A DNA stretch of 64,000 nt from Dipteris shenzhenensis (lineage: Eukaryota > Polypodiophyta > Polypodiopsida > Gleicheniales), in NCBI GenBank assembly GCA_047967505.1, contig CM106541.1. One strand, 5' to 3'. Below, one piece after another: positions 25,407 to 40,000 of this stretch (position 1 is the first letter of the stretch; each line of letters opens with the position of its first letter). Both the position numbers and the translations under genes were made by a program. Below the pieces are notes generated by a model. The model was not told the DNA's origin and searched no databases. It saw only the letters and a list, made by a program, of their open reading frames with translations.

Positions 25407-27391
25407 AGTAGAAATAGAATTTATTAACGTCCACGGGGGCCAAAAATGACCCATGGGACCATCTCAATACAATGTAAAGAAAGTCTCCTCAAAAAGAGGG
25501 GTCAGGAATCTATGAGTTCCTGACGACATGTAAAAAGACGGGTGACAAAATATCCCAATGCTGTCGGAGAGGCAGTAGAGAGAACTGATGTCAACTGAGT
25601 GGAGTCCTCCAGTATTTGCTGGTAGTCCTCCCTGATATGTGCATATCGAGGGCACAGTAAAGCTACATGTGCCTCCGTCTCAACTGACTGCAAGTCGCAG
25701 AGAGTACAAACTCTGGTGTGTCTGGGCTGATGCATCCAAGCTCCCTTCTCTATAGCAAGTGTATGAGATCTGGTGTGAAACCTATCTCTGTGATAGAGAA
25801 GGGGAATAGGTGTGCTAATGTAGGGCTGAGAAGAGGCCTCCATGGACATGTATGTAGACCAACATGAAGGGTTTATGTTGTCTTGATAATACTCCAGCTT
25901 TGTCCTCTTTTCATTTGTCAACCAGTGGGTCTGCAAAGTGCTCAGTAGGGACATTTGAAATTCTTGCATGGTGACCTTTTCAGGCGGCATGGTCAAGTAT
26001 GCATCTACTTTCCATCGGCTGAACCATTTCCTTATGTCTGTTGCCCACCCTGTACAAATGATCACAGGAGACCTCACGGGTCTAAGGGACAAAAAAAACA
26101 CACACCAAAAACATCAACATCAGTTAGAGACTGAGAGTCTTTGGGGGAGTATATCAGCTCAGCCCCGGTTTATTTAGATGTGTAACTAGCTACTAATTTT
26201 ATCTTAGAAAAAAAATGGCTTGAGCAACATCAGTTTAAGACTGAGAGTCTTTGGGTTTAGATTTGAAATCACGGATCAAGGCTTTTCTATTCCTATATAC
26301 TGCCCATTTTCCATCTTTGCGTGCATCCTTTACTTTAGTAAGTTCAACATTCCTTTGTTTGAGCTGATTCGGGGTAAGCTCCTCATATATCGATACCCGT
26401 GTGCCTTTCAGTTTGATTGTCTGTCGGAGAATCTTGACTCTACCTGCCCTCTCTGTAAACTCAACTTGTACTTGTGTTCCCTTCTGAGAGATTCAATTGA
26501 TATCAGTTTCATCCCATTCTATCTATGGTATCTCCTTCTTGAGACTTGTGATCTTCTCTCCTACTCTGTATCCCTCCGTAAAATCATCTGCAGGACAGCC
26601 CATACTATCCTCTGGCAGCCACCCTATGCGCAATCTCTTCTTGTTTTTTGCTATGACTTCCTGCTCTTTTACCTCCGTATATAGATCTGCTTTGTTGATT
26701 TTGTTGTTGGCTAGAATAGCCATCTCTTTCTTGGCTGAGCTTACCTGAGTGGTGATCATCTCTTCAACCGTGGAGACAAGTGTGGCGCTACTGAAGATGT
26801 GTTGTATTTTTCCATAACCTCTGCAATAATTTCTTGATTGCCTTTGCTCTCCATCTCCTTCACCTTTCTTCCAAGAGCTGCAACCATAAGCCTGAGCTCT
26901 CTCGCTTCTTGCTGTAGAAAGTATATTTGCTCTTCTGGATCAGATCCAATCCTTTGCTTGTAGTGCAATGCCTAGGGGCTGGGTGTCGATATGGAAGCCG
27001 CAACATCAGAGTAGGAGGGCTTTCTAATTGGTGTAGAGGCAAAAGTCTTCATCTTCGGGAGTTCCATAGTGGCCTGTGCAAACTTAGATGTGCCCTTTTG
27101 TTGACGCTAACCCCCAAGCTAAGCCAAAGGGCTCAGCTTAGCCTGGGGTGAAGGAGAGGGAAAGGACTGTACGGGGAGGTACTATGGGGAGAGAGTGGTA
27201 CAACGACGACTAACAGAGAGGTAGGTACGACGGAGTGTACGGGACTATACAAGGCTGTATGACAGATACTACGGGGCTGTACAGAGAGGTTGCCGGGGCT
27301 GTATGGAAGGCTTACGGGGTTTACGGAGAGGCTGACGGGACTGTACGAGCTGTACGGACGGAGAGGCTTACGTACGGACGCAGAGAGAGAG

Positions 27392-27461
<70 letters not shown>

Positions 27462-28027
27462 GAAAGAAAGAAAGAAATGTTAACGTCCACAGAAGGCCTC
27501 GCGGGCCTATGGGACAAAGTGACACCAAAGAGAAAAACTCATACAAGCCACAAGGGGCTGAGGCAAAGGGTGTGCTAAGACCCTTTGCTGAGTACTGTGC
27601 TGAAATAAAAAGAGCTCACTGGCTCAAACAAATACAAGTACAAAAATAAATAAATATATCATATCATATCATGTGCTATCTGCTATCGGGAGTACGCTGA
27701 GAATTGGAACTGGACTGGAAACTCAGAAACCGAAACCAGGCACTGTGGTGGCTCGTCTATGAGCGGTGAAAATGTCTCGAATTTGAGTTTGTCTGGCTGT
27801 CTCATACTATGGCATGGGAGGGGGGCGTGGTCTCCTCGATCTCTGAACCCGTTGAGCTATGTTCAGAGTGACCCCTCGTCTCGGGCGGTCCCCTTGTCTC
27901 GGGCGGTCCCCTTGTCTTGGGCGGTCCCCTCTGAGGAAAGCTGTGATAGGGCGAACCTCAATCGAGTGTGCTCTGGGCGGTCTCCGTGTCGTGGGTGGCC
28001 TCTGTAGTCCTCTCTTGGTAATCGCGC

Positions 28028-28074
<47 letters not shown>

Positions 28075-31000
28075 AAAGTCTTTGAAAGACTGAAGGGTCT
28101 ATGAGACTAACAAAACCAAATACAATGAGCTCAATGGGACTAGCATCTAAGCAAACATCTGCACCCAAGGCAAATACAAACACAAACACAAAAACACTAT
28201 TACAAAGTATTTGAGCCCATGGAGTGTAAAGAACCAGACTTTTCGAGAATGCAAATGTGTGCAATGCATGTAGAATTTGAATGCCAATTGGCCCTTTAAT
28301 GGGGAAGAGCGCCCTTGTGAGAGTATTTGTTTCTATTTCGACCTACATGCAAGGTGGGAGAGAGAGATAGCGGATGAATGCAATGTGGGAGAGAGAATGC
28401 TACGTGAGATTTACAATGAAAGGGTGATTACCTTTCATTAATGTCCCTTGAGATCACTTAAGTTCCATCTTCCCATTTACACCTACCCTTATCCTATGAC
28501 CCATGCACCTACCATTCAATGCACTCTAAGGCACCCTTCCCTTTCCTATTGCCCCTAGGACCTAGACACGTGTGTGCACATCTTTATTACTAATTATTGG
28601 CCAACGTTACATAGTTTGGCGGTACTATTTCCACTGCTTGATCGATCATAAATACAAACATATAACCACACCATCAAATTGGCTCCTAACAATAATAAGG
28701 TTCTAATGACTATTAATTAACTAAATAATCATTTCTCTTGTCATGACATGGAGAGGATGGGAACTATGGTGTGGTATCATTGTGGTCGTCCTCTCTATGC
28801 TATCTGAGAAATTAAGTCCAAGAGAATAAGGTCTTTGCAAAGAACGGCTTTGGTGATGGTTGCTGATAAAGAAAGGGTTCTAGATCCTTTGTACCCATCA
28901 GCTATTGCAACTTCACCCATCAGGGATCTGTGCTGCGGTCGAGAAAGAAAGAAAGTTAATTAAAGTCTTTGAAAGACAAATGGGTTTATGAGACTATACA
29001 ATGTGCTGAATGGGTAGAGTGGGCCTTTGCACCCACGTTAAATAAAAATAAAAACCCTAAAACACTAGTATAAAATATTGGAGTCCATGAAGAGGATGGA
29101 AACTACGGTATGGTATCATTGTGGTGGTCCTCTGTAGGCCACCGAGCCGTTGAGAATGGAGATGAGGGTCTCAACACAGAGAGGTTTCGGTGATCGTCTG
29201 TACTGTGATGGCATGTAACTCGTGATAGAATGTTGACATCGGTCAAATCTGCGTGGTCCACTGTGGTCTCCTAGCCATGGCTTTCTGTTGGACAAGTGCC
29301 ACTATCACACCCATTGGCTGAGCTCCTGGTCTCGCAAACATGGAGGAAAGATCTTGAGCCTAATTTATGTGTCAACATGTTGATGGATCTGCCATGTCAC
29401 TCGCTCAGGGCCTCGGCCATGTCATAGTCACATGCACTAGGGTCAAAGCCCAGGTGGCATTGACAACTGGCTGCTTGGTCAGAAAATCCAGCATATTTGG
29501 CAAGTTTTGGGCGTTCCCAAGGGGAGCACATTGGGGCAAGAGGGGCACCCTGCATAGGCACCTTCTGAAATGGCCCAAAAGGGCCTGGTTTTATAGGCAA
29601 GGACTAGCAGCTTGGTTGGCCGAAATCGGCCAGTCAGTCGGTTTTGTTGGCCCAAGGTTGGCTGGTTCCCAGCCCTATAGAAGCGGCATTCAGCCCCCCC
29701 TTTTCCCTCACTCAGCGAAAGCTAAGTGCTCCTTTGACTAAATCTCTTGTAGATCACATATGCGGCGCTCTCTAGATATTCCCTTAACTCGTTAGTCTCA
29801 ATGCTTAATCGGTGTGAGGAGACAGAGAATTGCCTGATTGAGATCGAGGGGTGGATCCGTGTGTAGCCTGGCGGGTCCATGAAGCTCTCCTTTGAGCAAC
29901 GATCTTTGTAGAAACTAAGCTTCACCAGAAGCTCGCTAGGGGTAACCAAGTCCTGTAGGTGCATAGCTGTATAAGATTCTCTTGGCTAACCTGATTAGCC
30001 TCGTGAGATAAGTGAGCGTAAAAAAAGGGGGGCCGCTAGGCTATACAGAAAGGGGGGCAATCTGTCCACGCGAAGTCCTAGGCTCTCGAGCAGTTTGCAT
30101 ATACGGGCATATCAACGCCTTTGATCCCCCTCAGGTACTAATGTCGTGGATGCGGATAGGGCAAGCCATGGTACCCTGCGTTAGTTGGAGGTTAAGGAAC
30201 CAAAATCCTTGATCAGTGAAGGTATGTATCACTTGGAATGATGCATCAAGCTGGAGTGGGGGATCCCCAACTCTACTAAAACGATTTGGTGTGGAATTGA
30301 TGGCTTGCTGCTGCAGACCATCCGTGACAATAAGAGGACTTGGAGCCTCTCCATTTGAGCCTAATCTACCTCGGACGTATAAGGCCCCAACAAGGACTGC
30401 CATACATGCCCGTTGGACAGACCAAAGAGTCAAAGAGAAGAGACTTGGCTCGGGATGTTTTAAATGATAGTGAAAGCACCACCACTCAAGCCATAGCAAG
30501 GACGACGCATTCCCTCCTCAGTCCAGCTTGCATCCCTAGTCTTCTTGTGAAAATCCGGCTAGAGGAAAGAATTGTAGGATGCGAGGACATCCATTGGTAA
30601 TCTGTCAGGGTGAATTGCTCTCTATGCATGACTGCCCTTGATGTTGAAGATCATAACCTTGGCTTTACCAGGATTGACCTTCATTTCATGTGTCTCGTAG
30701 AAAGTATGGAGTGCATCCAAGTGCCCTTAGCTGAAGAGGAGAGTAAGACCACATCATTTGCGTAGAGGAGAATTTGAATCAAGGAGCCTGCCTCTCCTAG
30801 AGTTCGGATGAAGGTCTCAAGCTCATCCATGTAAATGCCAAATAGAGTTGGCGATACTGTACATTTGACCTTGATAGTGCTCCTAATCTCCTTTGTCCAC
30901 CTTGTAGCCATTCGTACCCTACCTGAGACCCTCTCATAACATGCCATGACTGCCCGAATGATGTTCTAAGTGTAACGCAGATCTTGCAAGTGTTTGGTGA

Positions 31001-34000
31001 GGCGAGCTCTTGGTACCATGTCAAAAAGCGTTTTGGAAAATTTTTGCAAAGCAGCAGTAAACCTTCTGTCTCTGTGCTCTAGCGTCCTCAATGACGCCTT
31101 AGAGTTTAAGGGTGTGATCTAGATACCCAGCTAGGTGTGATCTAGATACCCAGCTAGGATGGAACCCGCACAAGCCTTGTCTCCCTAAAGACATAGAAAC
31201 ACAATTTTGCTAGGAGCTATCTGTTGTGAGTAGATTGGCCCATACGTGCTTTACTGATGGAAGTAGTAAAGCGCTAGGAAGATAGGTGCATATGGCAATG
31301 TGGTGGGTGACTTGCTTCTAATAATTGGGTTGAAGAATTTGATCAAAGCTGGGTCAAGTGAAGGTGGCTGTGCTGCAAATCCCAGATGGCAAGGTGTTGT
31401 AGCGACTTCATGTATCTTTTGGTACAGTTGAAGGCCCTCAACTTTCTCTATGTATGCATGTGCATGTGCATGCATGCATATATTATATGCATTGAATGCA
31501 TCTAAAGTGCTATGTGAGTTATGTATTGGAGTTTGGGCTGGATGTTGGTGCATGCACGTTTTGCATAACTTGTTTGAGTCTGCATGATTACATATGCTTG
31601 CTTGAGTTCAACGCAACCCTTTAACCACTTCTTGACCTCAGTTTGGGCTGACAACATAATTGTTGCTTTGCTTGCTAAGTATGTCTTCCTTTTGTTTTTC
31701 AAAAAGTTTTTGTTACCTCTTTTTTATTCTCTTTAGTTTTCTCTTTTATTTTCTGTGTAGATTTTTGGACTTTAGAACTACAAAAAATCTAAATTTGTAT
31801 GATTGGATATCTTCTAGTCTTACAAAGGTATATGCTGTCTATGTATGAAGCAACTTTCTGTTACTTGAGCTCACATGCAAACCCTGTGGAGTGCTCTCCA
31901 CTGCATGCGAACTGATTTGGAGTGCATGCGACCACTGCATGAGGTTACTGCCCCCTAGCTTGTGCACCGACTTGGAGGACATGCTATGTTCTTGATTCTA
32001 TCTATTTATTGTGCTAGGCAGCTTGTCTTCTCCTACAGCTGGTTGAAACCACCTTCCATACCTATATTCAGTTCAGGCTGTCCATCAGCCTTCTATTCGC
32101 TGTTTCTATCTTCCCTTCTATCTAGAGATGAATACTCTTTCTAGATACACCACTTATAGCCTCCACAGGTGCTACAACTAGGATTTGCTATCCTTTATTT
32201 GAGGGGTGCTACAACTAGGTCTTGCTATCCTTTATTTAGGAATAGCGCTGAGATTACCTCATACACAGAGTTCCCTTGCATATGAGACCTCCTTGGTTAC
32301 CCTACAATTTCTTCTTCTACGGCAAGGAGAAAGGCACTTCCAGATCCTTGCATTTGCAGCCTCCATGTGTTATCGTTTCTCTTGCGAAAAGGTCCAGGGA
32401 TCTTGAGATTTCTAATTGCATGTTTTCTCTTTGAGCTTTCTACATTGAGAGGCATGTATTGCATACACCTGCAGTTATTGCTGTCTTTCTAATTCTCTTT
32501 GGGCTTCATGCATGTGACTATTATCTCTATCTTCGTATTTCTCTGCTATGTTTTGCAACTTCATGTATTCTTTCATAAGTTTGTCAGAGCTCTTAAAATT
32601 TCATTATGAATCAAATGAGCTCAGCCTTAGAAGGGTTGCTTTAGTATTTACCCAATGTACGGGTGCCCTTGAGTTAGGGACACTCTTGGGAAGGTCTATA
32701 TAGATGAACGAGGGCTCATTTGTGGGGATCCCACAGGGTGGACTCCGTGGGATATTTGGGCCTACAACAAGCCTATGCCAAGTTTGGCCTAATACTCAGT
32801 TTGGTGGAATCCTATTGTATGGGATGCAGGGGTTGTGGCCGTCGATGCTTAGCTATTCTTAGGCCGGATGGTGATCCTTTATATTGGATCTATGGATGGG
32901 TGAAGAGCTTCCTGGCTCCCCCAAAATGGTCCTCATTACTGCTTGGTGGTATTGCAATCAGGAGCTTTAGAGATTGATCTTGGTTATCACCCTGGTTCGG
33001 GCTTAGCTATCCCTCACCTAGGTGCATGTTTCATGAGATTAATTCAACTAACACTTGAAATAAGTAGCCATAAGATGGAAAATTATAACAACAATACTTC
33101 CATCATTTGCACATGTTTAAAGCATAAAATAAAGAGGGATTTAGGACATAGAAAAGTTGACACTCCGTGGGGTGTGAATGAGGAATCACCCTGTCCATGC
33201 CACGGCTGGTTTTTGAATACAATAGTATTCCAAAACTCTTGGATGGAACCAAATATGAAACCCTTGGATAATCTAAAAATATTTCTCTCTGCCAAATATC
33301 TCATGAAACAAGTAGAACCATAGATAGTCGATGGATGGATGCCAAAACTTAGCCACTAACATCTCTATCATTACAAGTGATGTGACAAGACTTTCAAATA
33401 GTGACCTTAGCTCTAGGAACATCTCACATGTTCTATCCAGGCACCATTGACTCCTTGAAGGGATGACAACCTTCATGATGGCCATAGGTCATGATGTGCA
33501 AACGTGAACGTATGCTTGTGTGTGTTTCACAGAGAAGAAGAAGAAGAAGAAGAATATATTATCATCCTCTGAAGACCAAAAATCGGCCTATGGGACCTGA
33601 GCAATACAAAATCCTCGTACACAAAGACTCCTTGTAAGAAATCCTAGATTTACTATATTTAGAAATGTGCTAAGGAACAGAAAGGAGACTGAGATAGCAG
33701 AGAAGAAGGAATACTTGTATTGCTTGAATGTCCGTAGTGTAGATGTTGTGTGTCATCCATACAATTGGATCTCTCTTATATAGAGAGTGAAGAGTCACAC
33801 ATGAAAAGGTGTGTACTCCAAAGGGTATGTGCATGAAGAGGTGTGTACCCCTTGTGAAGGGTGTGACCCTTGATGAGAGGGTTCATTACAATAGGAATGT
33901 CTCTTCAATAGAGTGTCTCTTGTGAAGGGTTATGCCTCATTAGGAAGTGTCCCGTCGAAAGGGCAAGTGTCTCGTCGAAAGGACATACCCTTCCACAAGT

Positions 34001-37000
34001 GTCCATTCATCAAACCATCCATAAGTCTAGAAATAGAGAAAGGAATACGTCACAGATTGTGACATCCCCTCCCACTCAAAAGAAGACCTTGGTGGAGATA
34101 ATGAACTGATGTAGAAAATATCACTGTAAATTTTGAAAATACTGCTGTAAAATGTCAGGGTATAGCTGTAAGTGTTCATCAGATTGCCAAGTAGCGTCGG
34201 AGTCATCTAGATCTCGCCAAAGAACAAGGAATTCCGTGATAAGTTGATGTCGAATCTCTCGCTGTCGATGGTCCAGAATATGCTCAGGAATAAGGAGAAC
34301 ATAATCGTCTTCGATTTCTGGGACATAATCACCTGCAGGAGGAACTGCTTCATCGCCAGGAATGTACGTCTTTAGCCAAGAAATATGAAATGCCGGATGG
34401 ATTTTACCCCATGATGGTGGTAATTCCAATTTGTAACTTAAAGGTGAATTTTTCTTGACGATCCGGAAAGGTCCATAGTATCGTGGTCGCAACTCAGGAA
34501 ACACAGACTTAACCGTCTTAGAGCGATGTGGGGCTACAAATAATAGCACCATGTCACCAGTGTTAAATTCCAGGTGACGTCTATGTTTGTTGGCAGACCG
34601 TTGATACCGCTCTTGCGCTTTTCGCATATGATCCGTGACTTGGAGTAGAATATCTTGCATTTCTTGAACCAGTTGATCAGCTAGGGCCACGCGATGTTGA
34701 AGTACAAAATTCGTTGGTACAATCGGAGTGTGTCCATAAGCTGCTTGGAATGGAGTCATGCTGATGGCGCTATGGAAAGAGTTATTATAAGCAAACTCAA
34801 GGAGTGGTAGATACTCTTCCCAAGCTGCTAGGCATGACTGAACATAATGTCGAAGCATTTCTTCCAGAACTTGGTTGACTCTTTCAGTCTGGCCATCTGA
34901 TTCTGGGTGGTAGGCTGAACTGAACAGTAGAGTTGTACCCAAAGATTCGAACAGTGAAATCCAAAAGTGACTGGTAAACTTAGGATCTCTGTCGGATATG
35001 ATATTCTTGGGCAATCCATGGTGTCGGAAGATGTGTTGTATGAAAAGTTTGGCTATGTCCGGAGCCTGTGCACTGCTTTTGCAAGCAACAAAGTGTGCCA
35101 TTTTGGACAATCGATCAACAATTACCATAATCTGAGTGTTACCTCTGGAGGATCATGGTAGTGTTGTGATGAAATCCATGGAAATACTTTCCCACCTTTC
35201 AGTTGGAACTGGAAGAGGCTGAAGAAGTCCTGTTGGAAGTCGTCGGCTTGCTTTCATTTGTTGACAAGATAAGCAATTTGATGATGTCGCTTTTCATATG
35301 AGGCCAGTAGTATGTTGCATTGAGTAACCGACAAGTCTTATTGATGCCTGGATGGGCAGCATAAAGAACTAGATGATGCTCTTTTAACAAAAGACGTCGA
35401 ACATCCTTGTCATGTGGTACACAGACGCGATCTTGATAATACAGAAGGTCGTCCGTATAAGAATAGGATGAGAAAATCTTCTGTTCGGAAGTCGAAGGGT
35501 GATCTTTTGAAAGAACCTGTACTGTTGTGCCGAAGTCTTTATTATTGAAATACTTTCCTTTGAATGAATTCGGAACATCCACAGATAATGTAGAGATTAC
35601 CATGGCTGATGCTAGAGGTAATGTGCTGAGAGCATCTGCAACCACATTGCGTAGTCTTGGAATGTACTCAATGGTCATGTGAACGTTGGCCAGAAACTCA
35701 ACCCAGCGTGCTTGTCGAGCGTTCATGACTGGCTGAGTAAAGATGTACTTTAAAGAGTGATGGTCTGTTTTGACCACAGGGTCGGCTCCCATGAGATAAT
35801 GTTTCCAAGAGCGATAAGCATGTACAACGGCAAGAAACTCCTTATCATAAACCGGATATCGGGTTTGGATATCAGAATGTTTATGGCTGTCAAAAGCAAT
35901 AACTCTGCCTTCTTGCATCAAGACTGCTCTTGTAGCGATGTCGGAAGCGTCGGTCATGACCTCAAATGGAAGGTTTGGGTCAGCAATAGCCATAACTGGT
36001 GTGGTAGTGAGTGCTTGCTTGAGTTGTTGGAAACTATACTCTGTTTCGGGAAGCCACTGAAAAATTGCTGTGTGCTGGAGAGGCCAAATGATATCGCAGG
36101 GCGGGGGGGCTGGCGAGGCCAATGAAATGCGCAGAGGCTGGTCGTGCTGGAGAGGCGAGGCTGCGCAAGGGGCTGGCGTGCAGTACAGCGCAGGGCTACG
36201 GGCAGTACGGCGTAGGGCTGGCGGACTGTACGGCGCAGGGCTGGCGGACCGTATGATGCAGGGCTGGCGGACTGTACGGCACAGGGCGATGGCTGGCGCA
36301 GGCTGCACGTAAGTCCGTACGGTGCAGGGCTGGTGTTGCGCAGGGCTGCCAGGGATTCCGTACGGTGCAGGCCGTACGGGATAGAAAAGGAAGGGCTGGC
36401 GACTTTTCGTGGAGGCTGCCTAGGTGGTTAGTTGCCCCAAAAATTAAATTGGGGGTTTAGTTAACCCTAGGTAGCTAGGGTAATCCTAAGGGTAGGGGAT
36501 GGGTTAATTTTTTTCCTTTTTACCCCTCTAGGTACCCTTTTGTAGGTACTTGGGGCCTAAAAGGTGTGCCTATTCGAAGGGGTGTGACCCTTGGAATAGT
36601 TGCACCTTTTCATGAAGGGGTGTGTCCCTGTTTTTAAAAGGGGTGTCCCTACATGAATAGGTATGTCCTTTTGTCCACGATGGGGTGTGTCCCTTGAGTG
36701 AGGAGTCGAGACTGTTCATCAAAAGGTGTGTCCCATGGTGGAAAAGGTGCGTCCCTTGGTTTTGGGACAGCCCAAGCACCTGAAAAGACACGATTTTTGT
36801 CGTGTCCATTCACATCAACTTGTGATGTGAGGGAGATGGAGAGGCCATAGATGACTTTAGGCAGGGTTGGCGCTTAAAATTTTTACGCTCATCCTCTCCA
36901 TCTCTTCCATGCACAATGTGCACGGAATATCCTTCTAGCGGAAGAGATGTATCAGATCGGCGCTAGAAGGTGGGGTCATTTCCTACAGGCAGGAGCGAAT

Positions 37001-40000
37001 TTTGCTCTGATACCACTGTAAGAAATCCTAGATTTACTATATTTAGAAATGTGCTAAGGAACAGAAAGGAGACTGAGATAGCAGAGAACAAGGAATAATT
37101 GTATTGCTTGAATGTCTGTAGTGTAGATGTTGTGTGTCATCCATACAATTGGGCCTCTCTTATATAGAGAGTGAAGAGTCACACATGAAAAGGTGTGTAC
37201 TCCAAAGGGTATGTGCATGAAGAGGTGTGTACCCCTTGTGAAGGGTGTGACTCTTGATGAGAGGGTTCATTACAATAGGAATGTCTCTTCAATAGAGTGT
37301 CTCTTGTGAAGGGTTATGCCTCATTAGGAAGTGTCCCGTCGAAAGGGCAAGTGTCCCGTCGAAAGGGCATACCCTTCCACAAGTGTCCATTCATCAAACC
37401 ATCCATAAGTCTAGAAATAGAGAAAGGAATACGTCACAGATCGTGACACTCCTCCCTTGGAGGGGAGGGTATTAAGAGAAACTACCTTTATGTCTTAGGT
37501 GAGATCCTGCGCTTGAAAAGCTTATAGACAAACGTTCCTAAAGGTGGGGGTGACCCGCTATGTAGCATATCAGCCAGTCTGTTATGTCCCTCGAGAAGAG
37601 AGCTAAATGCTTTCCGGATGTGAGTATAGTAAGGGCATATCATTACCATGTGTTCTTCAGTTTCTGCCATTCCCTGGTCACATAATTGGCATATTCTGCT
37701 CTCTTTTGGCATATCTTTCCATCCTCCTATTTCAATCTGCAGCTGGTGTGATCGGGTGCGAAGTGAGGCCAAAGCTCTTCGCTTATGTATTGCCATAGGT
37801 GTGCAAATGTACTTCTGCGTGGCTGTTTCTCTTCCTGTATAAGTAGCCCAATATTCGGGGTTGATAAATGTACGGTAGTACTCAAACTTATCTCTGTTTT
37901 CAGCTGTTTGCCATTTCCTGTGTAGTGCATTCAGCAGGTCATGATGAAAGGCATCCTCATCTACCTCCTCTGGAGAGTAGTCCAAGTACCTCTCTACCTC
38001 CCATTTTTGGAACCATTTTTTTAAATCTAGTGCCCATCCAGATGCTAAAATCTTACCCTTATTCGTCTTTTGGGACTTTTGACTTTCTACCCATGCCCTC
38101 TTTGGCAGCCTTTCATTATTCATGCGCTTGACCTTTGTGATGTATCTGAGTACTCTCTTCAAGGCATGCAACTCTATGGGTATGCATCCTGTCTCTAGGA
38201 GTAGGAGAGAGTAGGGTGTGGTAGCCTTGATGCCAAGGTGTCTTCTAATGAAAGATTTCTGCATTTTTTCTACATCATTCCATTTTGATGATGGTATACT
38301 CCCCCCCCACACCTCTACCCCATAGAGCACTGTTTGTACCACATATGCCCCAAAAATCATGTTTCGTACTTGCCACCTTCTTGTGTTGGTATTGCTGCAG
38401 TCATTTTCAAATTGATAATACTTTCCCCATCCTGCATCAATTCTCCGTTGCACACAGCTGTTCCATTTGTTATTGGCTGGAATTTCAATGCCTAAGTATT
38501 TGAATGAGTGCACTGTATCAACAAGTTGACCCATATATGAGATTGAAGGGGGATTACTTGGCTGTATAGTCTTGACTATCATGAGTTTAGTTTTGGAAAC
38601 ATTCACAGCCAGCCCACTTTCCGAACAAAACATGCTGAGGATATCCATCATTTGTTGCATCTTACCCTCACTATTAGTGAAAACAACCACATCATCCGCA
38701 TAAAGAAGCAAGTGAATCTCAAAATCTGCTAGGTAGAGGCTGGACAACCCTCTTTTACCTGCTTCTGTGTGCATCAGTTCCTCAAGTCTATCAATGCATA
38801 AACCAAACAAGGTGGGTGAGAGTGGGCATCCTTGTTTGACCCCCATATTGCTATAAAATTCTTGTGACATCCCATCCTTACATTTTAATTGACATTTTAC
38901 TTTCTCATAAAGTCTAAAGACAGCAAACCTTATTTCCTGAGGCACTTCTATGCATTCCATTCTCTCCCATAGCACATCCCTAGGCACCGTATCGAATGCC
39001 TTCTTAAAACCAATGAAGCAACAACAGAGTGCCTTCCCCTTAAGGCGGCTGTCCTCCATCAACACTCGGAGAGTAACTAGATGATCCACAGTGGAGTGTT
39101 TGGGCCTGAAACTTGCTTGTCCCATTGCCCTCTTCCTTTCTTTCTCTGCCCAAGCACTCAGCTTTGCCTCTACTATTGTACTATATAGCTTGGCTAGAGT
39201 AGAGCATACCATAATGGTTCTGTAGTTTGACACTTGATTGCGGTCACCTCCCTTGTAAATTGGCTTGATCTAGTTCTCTTGCCAATCGGTTGGGAAACCA
39301 TACACGAATGCTTGGTTTAGTGCCATTACTATGTGCCTTTGCGTGTGTTCATTGGACCACTTAATGAGTTCTGCTGTGAGGTGTATAGTGTCTGCTGCCT
39401 TCCCATTTGCCATTTTCTTTAGGCCATCTTGCACATCTTCCAATGAGAAAATACCTTGAGTATTACCACTGAGAGACATGCTCGCCATGGGCCGAGCCTT
39501 GGGATGCATGTAGAGTTGTTGAACACACTCAAGCATCTCTATTTCTGTAAAATATCCCATGATGTCATTTGGCCTTTGTTTAACTCCTTTCCATGCTCTT
39601 CTAGGGTTCTTGACAAAATCAATTGCATCTGACCATTCCTTTTTTTCAATATAAACACGCCTCTTTTTACGTGTGAGAGCATGGAACTGCTTCTCGGCTG
39701 CTCTTCTTTCATCTCCCATTGGAATCCCCTTTAGTGCACTCCTAACTGCCTTGCATTCAGCATCAAACCAGTCATTACATGGCAGCCCTTTCTTACGCTC
39801 TTTACTGCTCTTTTTGCACCCTAAAACTGTCTTAGCTGTGGTGAGAATGGTATTCTTCAATTGTGCCCAGCCAAATTTCTGTTTTCCCAGCAGACATGCT
39901 TCTAAACTTTCAGCATATTCCATCTTTTTTGCCTCGTTCACCTAATAGCCACACTCAGCTGCCTTATGCTCCTCCAAAGTTGCCTTGGCCAGCAATATAT

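Larger units (their letters stand above)
25340..27560 (-). mobile_element. Internally deleted LINE copy of the large-LINE family
   Basis: The minus strand carries an ORF1 remnant with a coiled coil (26970-26270) and, directly downstream, only the C-terminal part of ORF2 (26101-25502). Endonuclease and RT are missing. The 3' end carries TTAACGTCCACGGGGGCC (read on +) and a GA microsatellite at 25363-25405. Near the join, the words ACATCAG..GACTGAGAGTCTTTGGG occur twice (26116 and 26228). Confidence 0.6.
33633..37448 (-). mobile_element. Chromodomain Ty3/Gypsy with CTCCT target duplication
   Basis: 3,816 bp between CTCCT at 33628-33632 and 37449-37453. LTRs of 432 bp each (33633-34064 and 37017-37448) differ at about nine positions (roughly 2%). 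PBS TGGTATCAGAGC (37015-37004) and polypurine tract GTGGGAGGGGA (34075-34065) are in place on the minus strand. The inside keeps only the end of RT, RNase H, integrase and chromodomain. Gag, protease and most of RT are replaced by a GC-rich repeat. It is inserted in the 3' UTR of the large LINE. Confidence 0.95.

Noticed and set aside
27133-27649. ORFs of Ser/Leu or Glu/Arg repeats
   Set aside because: Translations of the GA microsatellite and its flanks.
28385-28430. MLREIYNER reading, a candidate for the ECH2 residues before DVA
   Set aside because: The exon would need a GG donor or a shifted frame into exon 3. The 23-nt exon at 13905 fits phase and spacing with standard splice sites.
36070-36312. 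Gly/Arg-rich plus-strand ORF
   Set aside because: Reading of the 23-bp GC-rich repeat.
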